The position numbers and the translations under genes are program-made. The notes under the pieces were generated by a model that worked only from the letters and a program-made list of their open reading frames with translations, ran no database searches and had not been told where the DNA came from. This document shows positions 57,143 to 64,000 of a stretch of DNA of 64,000 nt, piece by piece. The DNA comes from Xanthoparmelia taractica. Taxonomy: Eukaryota > Ascomycota > Lecanoromycetes > Lecanorales > Parmeliaceae. The DNA lies in the NCBI GenBank assembly GCA_033085395.1, contig JANQBS010000137.1, positions 1-64,000 on the forward strand, given 5' to 3'. Numbering within the stretch: the stretch's first letter is position 1; each line of letters starts with the position of its first letter.

Positions 57143-59061
57143 ATGATTCCTTACGTCGCTATCGCTGCTACCCTCAGCTCAACGACCATCCGGGTTCTTG
57201 CCTACGTATTCTTTAGATGGGTAATTACCCTCCATGCGCCCTTCAGCTGCCTATCCACCCGCTAACATGCCATACAAAGATACCAGGACACCAGCTGCCT
57301 CCAATAATTTACACGGCAGCACTCATCCACATTACTTCGTTCATGGTCGCCCGGACCGTTAACAGATACCCTGCTCGAGCCCAGACAGGAGTGTTGGAGG
57401 ATGAGAAACGCGAGCTTCAGCCAGTCCCTTTGAGTGGAGCAAGCAAAAAGCGCAAGTCAGAGACCACGATTGAGGTCAAAATCAATGGGAAGGTCTACAA
57501 GAGCAAAGATCCACACCTGAAATGGATGGAGAATGGGCCTCATGTTCTACGAACAATGTTCCTGGGATTTGCCAGCCCGAGGAGTAACTTATGGAGCTTT
57601 TTAACGCTTAGCATCAATATCTTGCTGGTATTGGGCGTGATAGATGCAGTATATCGTGGACCGATGCTCTACCAGAGTCATGATCTTTCTTTCGCAAGAG
57701 TCGGTTTCATCTCTGATACCAGCGCCAAGATCCTCGTACGAGAGCCGGATAGTGCCCAACTGCCTATCTTTCTATCATACAGAGGAGGACCAGGGTTGGG
57801 GTTGGACGACGCGTGGAAGTCTGCAGGACAGGCTTATTGGCTGTCAAAGGAGACGGATTTCACCACTACTTTTACTATCAGCAAGCTCCAGCCTCTGACT
57901 AGCTACCAGTACGCCGTGTCAAACAACCGCACTGGCTTCTTCACCACGGCTCCTTCTGCGGGACAAACGCGACCAGGCAGGGGAAGATTTGCCTTCCTCA
58001 CATCTAGCTGCATTAAGCCACGATTTCCATACAATCCATTCTCTCACCCACTGACCATTCCTGGCCTGAAGCATTTGGCGAAGTGGATCCCTGAATTGCA
58101 TGCATCATTCATGCTCTTTCTAGGGGATTTCATCTACATCGATGTACCTCATCGGTTTGGTACAGATGCCGAAACCTATCGGCGGGAGTATCGCCAAGTT
58201 TATTCCTCTCCTGACTGGTCTGCGGCTTCTGACTCTTTGCCATGGCTGCACGTCATCGACGACCACGAAATTGCCAATGACTGGGACAAGCAAGCTGCTG
58301 ATCCATATCCGGCGGCAACAGACCCATGGAATATCTACCACGCGTCCCTGAACCCGCCTCCTGTTTCTCCAAATGCTTCTTACTTCCAATTCACTCAAGG
58401 CCCGGCGTCCTTCTTCCTAATGGACACTCGCCGCCATCGCTCCCCCGAATATCCATTACTCGCCCGGTCCCCCGACAAAACTATGCTCGGTGCTACCCAG
58501 CTATCTTCCCTTCTAGCTTTCCTCAAACGCGATGAACCGGTGGGGGTCAAATGGAAATTCCTCATTTCATCTATCCCATTCACACGGAATTGGCGCCTCA
58601 ATTCTGCAGACACGTGGGCAAATTACCTCCATGAGCGTCGAATCATCCTCGAAGCCATGTGGGACGTCAGTCTCCGCGGCGACGGCATCGGGGTCGTGGT
58701 CCTCAGCGGTGATCGGCACGAGTTTGCCGCCACGGCCTTTCCACCTCCAAAAGACGGTAAATGGCCATTGAGCGCTACCGTGCACGAGTTCAGCACGAGC
58801 CCGTTGAGCATGTTCTATTTGCCCGTGCGGAGCTATTGGGAGGTACCGGGCGAGGATGATGTGGAAGAGGTGTGTATCAAGTACGCGCCAGATGGCAATA
58901 GCAAGTTTGGAGCTGTGGAGCTGGAGGAAGTGATTGGCGGGGAGCAAGGATTGTTACGGTTCAGGCTCTTTGTTGATGGGGTTGAGAGCTGGGATTACGT
59001 GCTGATGACACCGCCGGCTGTAGGAGGTGCAGGGAGGGGTAAGGATGCGATTTGGGGATGA
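57143..59061 (+). CDS. PhoD-like phosphatase (alkaline phosphatase D family), 619 aa
   Basis: Exons 57143-57220 and 57280-59061 join in phase over a 59-nt intron. The amino third has hydrophobic helices (MIPYVAIAATLSSTTIRVLA; a second near ALIHITSFMVA; a third near FLTLSINILLVLGVIDAVYR), so the enzyme is membrane-anchored. The catalytic part has FLTSSCIKPRFPYNPFSH (from about residue 265), FMLFLGDFIYIDVPH (GD at 308), LHVIDDHEIANDWDKQ (DDHE at 353) and VVVLSGDRHEFAATAF (GDRHE at 503), the metal-binding motifs of PhoD. Family members hydrolyse phosphate mono- and diesters; fungal membrane forms are little studied. The lumenal or outside orientation is inferred. Confidence 0.9.
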
Positions 59062-59389
59062 TGGATGCCGAGATGTGAGAGTGAGGAATGTGAATTGAGA
59101 TACCCAGCATATGGCACTCGAACGGCGGATACCCTTGTGTAGATACTTCTGAGATTTTTATGGATAGAAAGCTTTATGTCTGACCTGGTCAACCAAAACA
59201 GACTACTTTCATACTCTGCAATAGCGGGTATTGCATCTCCTCCGTCCTCACCTCGTCGCCATCGCCCTCTGGTGATTTGTTCCTCACGGATCGTTTCATG
59301 GCGATCCAAGAGTCCAGGATGCTCAGCACCGGATTTCGGTGGTGGTTAATAGGCCCTTATGACGGTGTTGTCTGTTGAACCTAATCATC
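59062..59389. other. Intergenic between convergent genes
   Basis: 3' flanks of the PhoD-like gene and the small minus-strand gene. Nothing recognised. Confidence 0.5.
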
Positions 59390-60047
59390 TCAACCATTGC
59401 GAATACCCATGCCACCGAACGCTCTATCCAGCTCGTCACCCGCAGGGTCCGCACCCGCCGTCGCCTGACCCAATTCCTGCGCCCGCTCATCCTGCAAATC
59501 CATAATACTTGCACTCCGCCCCTGCGCCCTCTCATCCGACGTAGCCACGCCACCACCACCACCACCACCAACACCGCCCCCACCGGCCCCCCTCTCCGGC
59601 TCCAAAATCTTCTCCTCCCTATCCAACCAGCCCGGCGCCACCCTCCGTTTCTCCGCCAATTCCTGCTCCCTCAACCCCTTTTCCCACTCCCGGATCGTCT
59701 GCTCCGCTTCCTCCTGCGCCTTTTGTATGTGCGCTTGCAGCGCGCGGCAGGAGGCGATGATCTCTTGCGGGGAGGCGGCGTGGCCGGTGGGGGAGAGGAC
59801 GTATTTGGAGCGCTCGGCGCCGGTGGCGGGGTCGGTGGTTGAGGAGGGGGGGAGGGTGGAGGGGAGGGGCTTGTAGGTGTAGGGGAGGGTGGTGGCGGTT
59901 GGGAGGGAGATGAAGGGGGAGACGGTTAGGGGGATTTGGGCGAGGAGAGGGTGGGATCCTTGGGGGGGGGGGGGAGGTCGTTAGTGAGAGATGTAAAGGG
60001 GAGGGGGGGGGAGGGTTCGGGAAAAAGAGCTTACTGCCGTTGTACAT
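59390..60047 (-). CDS. Unknown small fungal protein with a helical middle, 193 aa
   Basis: Minus exons 60047-60035 (13 bases) and 59958-59390 join in phase across a 75-nt intron with a C-rich acceptor tract. The product starts MYNGRSHPLLAQIPLTVSPF, continues ISLPTATTLPYTYKPLP, then RSKYVLSPTGHAASPQEIIA, a charged helix (CRALQAHIQKAQEEAEQTIR, EWEKGLREQELAEKRRVAPG), WLDREEKILEPERGA, a glycine run and an acidic tail. No transmembrane segment. The coiled helix suggests a subunit of a protein complex. I do not recognise the family. The larger minus frame up to 60077 starts at TTG and is read in another frame by low-complexity DNA. Confidence 0.65.
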
Positions 60048-60918
60048 GTTTGCTGTTGATAGGAAGATGGCGCTCAACGCTCGAGTATGAGGGTGGGTAA
60101 GAGGAAGGCTAAGGGATAGATCGGACGATTTATCCTACTTCGAACTCGAAGAATTCGGCAGCATTAGTAACAATGCATTATCTCAAGAGATTCCCCTCGA
60201 GGTGGCATGCATAGCGGGCGTCAAATGGCTGAGGCCTGGATCGTTGAAAGGTACTTCGTAAGCTTACTTTAAATCTCGAACATTTGTAGTATCTACGTAG
60301 TATCTACAACATACTGCCCCATGCCTCGTAGGGCGTACACTACAGCTAGCTTGCACCGCTAAACGCCCTGGTGTGCCCTCGGGCGCCTATGAAGTAGCAT
60401 CCCATTTCCCCCCAGTGCCCCCCCAAAATCCCACTTGCACAGAAATTATACAGCAGTATCTTTTCAGCCTCACCCTCATAGGCATCTAATTTTTTAGGCA
60501 AACTTTTGCCTAGACGAATACAACAACAGTGACGCCACGGGGTAACATCCGTTGTGCCTGCCCTTCTGCTTCTCAATTGTTCATTTTGCCCCCCTTTTCC
60601 TCGGCAATCCCCCCGCCTTTTCACTGCGTGCACTCCAAATAGACCCCGGTTTGCCTCAAAAGACTTCCAAGCACCAGCCACACGTGCCTGTCAACAAACC
60701 CCCTCTTGCCACCCAAACGTGAAACAACTATGACAGCAAGGCTGTAGGGGAATCAGCACCTTTTCCGTCTTCCGTCTTCCTCTTTGTCACTTGTCGCTAT
60801 CCTGATTGTAAAGGCGGTCAAGCGCCGTTCGCAGTGGCACTCAGCGAACCCCACCGTCGCCCCAAGACCAAGTCCGTTATATAATTCGCACTCATTGGTC
60901 TTGGCTGAACTCGATAAG
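60048..60918. other. Intergenic, divergent promoter region of the unknown gene and calcineurin A
   Basis: About 0.87 kb, C-rich on the plus strand from 60360 to 60720. A minus frame at 60346-60681 shows no motif. Confidence 0.5.
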
Positions 60919-62827
60919 ATGGACATCAACATACCTAGGAACAACTTCGAGGTCGCCCAGCGCGCCATGGAGCACAAGAAGCCCGTACCGGAGATAGATT
61001 TCACACTGCATACGATGGAGGATGGCCAGCAGGTCAGCACACAAGAGCGAGTGTGTAAAGGTATGCAAGTATCTCTTGGGGACAACAGTTGTCGTCACTG
61101 ATTCTGTACTCCCAGATGTCCAAGCGCCTGCTTTCAACCCACCGACCGAAGAGCAATTCCGTTCTCCAGATGATCGCAGCAAGCCCAACCTCCAATTTCT
61201 CAAACAGCACTTCTATCGTGAGGGTCGCTTGACGGAAGAGCAGGCGCTGTGGATCATACAAATGGGGACCGAGGTGCTCAAGAGCGAGCCCAATCTGCTG
61301 GAGATGGATGCGCCAATCACTGTCTGCGGTGATGTCCACGGACAGTACTTTGATCTCATGAAACTCTTCGAAGTTGGAGGCGATCCCAAAGAGACTCGAT
61401 ATCTGTTCCTGGGGGACTATGTGGACAGAGGATATTTCAGTATTGAGGTGAGTATTATGGTCACTGCTCAAGAGCACCATCAGCCCAGTCCAGGGGCAGC
61501 CAGGCTGACACGTTCAAAAGTGCGTCTTGTACCTCTGGTCGCTTAAGATATGGTATCCGAATACTCTATGGCTGCTTCGAGGAAACCACGAGTGCAGGCA
61601 TTTGACAGACTATTTCACATTCAAGCTTGAATGTAAACATAAATACTCCGAGAGAGTGTACGAAGCGTGCATGGACTCATTCTGCGCATTACCTCTTGCC
61701 GCCATCATGAATAAACAGTTTCTTTGTATACATGGAGGGCTGAGCCCTGAATTACATACCCTGGATGACCTCAAGGGAGTGAGTTACACCAGCGTTGTCT
61801 TGAATATGCAGCCGCTGACAATGTCAGATCGATCGGTTCCGCGAGCCTCCCACGCAGGGCCTGATGTGTGACATTCTTTGGGCAGATCCACTTGAAGAAT
61901 TCGGCCAGGAGAAGACTTCGGAGTTTTTCGTCCACAATCATGTCCGAGGGTGCTCCTACTTCTTCTCATATCCTGCCGCATGCGCCTTTCTGGAGAAGAA
62001 CAACCTATTGTCCGTCATACGCGCGCATGAGGCTCAAGATGCTGGCTATCGGATGTACAGAAAGACCAGGACGACAGGCTTCCCGAGTGTCATGACCATC
62101 TTCAGCGCACCCAATTACCTCGACGTATACAACAACAAAGCCGCGGTTTTGAAGTACGAGAACAACGTGATGAACATCCGACAATTTAACTGCACACCAC
62201 ATCCGTACTGGCTTCCCAACTTCATGGATGTCTTCACCTGGTCCCTACCTTTCGTTGGCGAAAAGATTACAGATATGCTGATGGCAATCTTGAACACGTG
62301 CTCAAAGGAGGAGCTGCAAGAAGACATCACCCCATCCACTGTCTCCGCACCCGCCTCGCCGCCTCTGGAGAGAGATCCCGAAACCACCGATGCCAAACGA
62401 AGAGCAATCAAGAACAAGATACTTGCCATCGGTCGCCTCTCTCGTGTCTTCCAGGTCCTCCGCGAGGAATCTGAAAGGGTTACCGAGCTCAAGACCGCTT
62501 CTGGCGGCAAGCTACCTGCCGGTACATTGATGCTGGGTGCCGAGGGTATCAAGCAAGCCATCCACAACTTTGAAGATGCAAGAAAGGTGGATCTGCAGAA
62601 CGAGAGACTACCTCCTAGTCATGACGAGGTCTCGAGGAAGAGTATGGAAGACCGGAAGCAGGCTTTGCAAAGAGCGAGTAGCGAGGCGGATAATGATACA
62701 GGCTTGGCACAGGTTGCAAGAAGGATCAGCGTGTAAGTCGTTTCGAACTTTCACCTCTCGGGTACGATCACTGACAATACTATCTAGTTCATCTGGTGCA
62801 GGAAAGGGCAGGCGCCTTGGCTCATAG
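60919..62827 (+). CDS. CNA1: Calcineurin A, catalytic subunit of protein phosphatase 2B, 558 aa
   Basis: Five exons join in phase: 60919-61060, 61116-61447, 61521-61778, 61828-62732, 62788-62827. The metallophosphatase motifs are GDVHG (residues 119-123), GDYVDRG (147-153) and GNHE (179-182), followed by CIHGGLSPELHTLDDLKGID and FSAPNYLDVYNNKAAVLKYE. The calcineurin-B-binding helix region follows (PHPYWLPNFMDVFTWSLPFV), then the calmodulin-binding segment (RRAIKNKILAIGRLSRVFQV) and a carboxy region that includes the autoinhibitory area. With calcineurin B and calmodulin it dephosphorylates Crz1-type factors in response to calcium, controlling stress response, wall integrity and hyphal growth. 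The last exon adds only 13 residues. Confidence 0.96.
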
Positions 62828-64000
62828 GTCCTCTTGACACAAAGCGAAGATATCTTACCTTCCATCCCTCCGCTTGCCACCGCGCGGTCATGAATAGTCT
62901 CGGCAGCCCCCCTCTTCTCCCCGACAACCTCTTGCTGATTTAGCATGCCACGGCCTTTGTAATGATGATGTTCTACACAAAAGCCCCTGCGCAATGAAAC
63001 GGTTAGAGGTAGCATCGTAACGGGCTCAAGACTGGTCTTGAGCAATGGACAACGATGTTTCTTTCATGATGCTTGCTGTAGATAGTGGGATCATGGGCAC
63101 TCTAGTACTGGTTTTTAATGTAGTCTGTGAGCATGGCCTTTTCTTTTTTTTCCGGGAGTTCGTGGGTGTCTGAACGCGGAGTCATCATAGTTACAGGGAT
63201 TCTCGAGTTCGAAACATCTTATTGGAGTGTAATAAACTGACGATTCATCCCTCTTTCTCTCCCTCTGCTTCTCTCTTTGCATTCATTCATTCGGCACCAC
63301 ACCCTACATACCCCGCTCTGCACAACTCCCAGCTTCTTCTCCCCTCCTTTTCCTCATTAGACCCTTCCTTCCTCCCTCAACTCACTCACTCACTCACTCC
63401 CTTCATACCAAAATCAAACTTTACCGCTTTCACCCCCCTCCCTCCCTACCTTAACCGCCTGCATCGTTCCCATACTCATACTCCGGTAGACCCCATCTCT
63501 GTAATCTGGGCTTTGCACATCACATTTCTATCTCCTATCTTATAGAACTCAACGCGGACGTTGGTTCAAAGGAAGCGATACACATATGTGGGTTTTATTA
63601 CTACACGTAGGGAGGATGATGCTTGAATCGAGTAGATTCAGAGGAGGGGGTGGAGGGGAGGGGAGGGTGGATAAAGTATTGTGGTATTGAATGGATACAA
63701 CGGGTCGGTTTGACGGCATCTCTAGAGATTCATGCTCTGGCTGTCTTTGCTGAGTGAAGGGATGACGGGGAGGATGGATAGGGTGGTGTTGATGGATTTT
63801 CTTTTATATGGGTGTATTTTTGCGTGCGTTCAGGTTCCCCGTGACGTAGGGTAGGGTGGTTGGGGGTGGTTGCGAGATTGGGGGTAGTGCTTTGGTTATG
63901 TGGTGGATATTATTTGTGTAGTGGGTTGGAGGAAGATGGGTGTGAAGATGTGAACAGTGTAGTTATAAGTAAGCGTTTTCTCTTCTGTCATGGCAAGATA
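62828..64000. other. Downstream flank of calcineurin A, pyrimidine-rich tract
   Basis: No gene recognised. The plus strand at about 63240-63460 is strongly C/T-rich with (actc)n at about 63381-63398, like a 5' leader or promoter of a gene beyond the window. From 63590 it becomes G/T-rich. A plus frame at 63222-63545 is produced by the C/T tract. Confidence 0.5.

Noticed and set aside
1..64000. CRISPR array or bacterial operons
   Set aside because: No spaced short repeats of that type; genes are split by introns and eukaryotic in kind.

Overview
The window is nuclear DNA of a filamentous ascomycete (Pezizomycotina; I would guess Dothideomycetes, but nothing here fixes the class). The reasons are split genes with many short GT-AG introns (mostly 47-64 nt), fungus-specific families (SAT4/PTH11-like rhodopsin-domain protein, POM34, CipC-like protein, NLR-type NACHT and ankyrin relics), and an AT-rich block with the dinucleotide signature of repeat-induced point mutation (RIP). 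Gene models below were built by hand from splice signals and phase agreement; exon joins are given in the entries. Several open frames begin at TTG or GTG, so starts were moved to in-frame ATGs where one exists.

Layout. 1-4.13 kb: RIP-mutated repeat DNA, split by a small unmutated island. 5.3-6.8 kb: seven-helix rhodopsin-family membrane protein. 7.5-10.1 kb: no convincing gene, one possible broken one. 10.2-14.1 kb: repeat-bearing secreted protein, vacuolar PQ-loop transporter, nucleoporin POM34. 15.3-16.2 kb: dead NACHT (NLR) gene. 17.0-19.9 kb: HID1. 20.6-27.5 kb: secreted protein, acyl-CoA-synthetase-like protein lacking its ATP-binding signature, cytochrome P450 with low-complexity insertions, small DUF4267-like membrane protein. 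29.1-39.3 kb: an accessory tract with a Dicer-type RNase III fragment, a frameshifted NLR amino-terminal domain, ankyrin relics, an interrupted unknown gene, an unknown membrane-protein gene and other half-readable coding stretches, ending at a tRNA-Ala. 40-45.3 kb: secreted protein, a hydrolase-fold protein without a recognisable catalytic triad, CipC-like protein, frameshifted unknown gene. 45.8-62.8 kb: dense housekeeping block of SYG1/XPR1-type phosphate exporter, BTB protein, TRM61, cysteinyl-tRNA synthetase, PhoD-like phosphatase, a small unknown protein and calcineurin A.

How it fits together. The housekeeping genes are unrelated in pathway, apart from TRM61, cysteinyl-tRNA synthetase and the tRNA-Ala gene all serving tRNA function. 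TRM61 and the synthetase share a 186-bp divergent promoter. The accessory tracts look like a graveyard of self/non-self recognition genes (NACHT, phosphorylase-like NLR head, ankyrin tail) beside a fragment of the RNA-silencing enzyme Dicer. I found no clearly new working system. The most unusual objects are the catalytically altered paralogues (RNase III Asp to Asn, hydrolase Ser to Gly, AMP-binding protein without its P-loop) and the unassigned multi-exon coding stretches at 31.8-36.8 kb.
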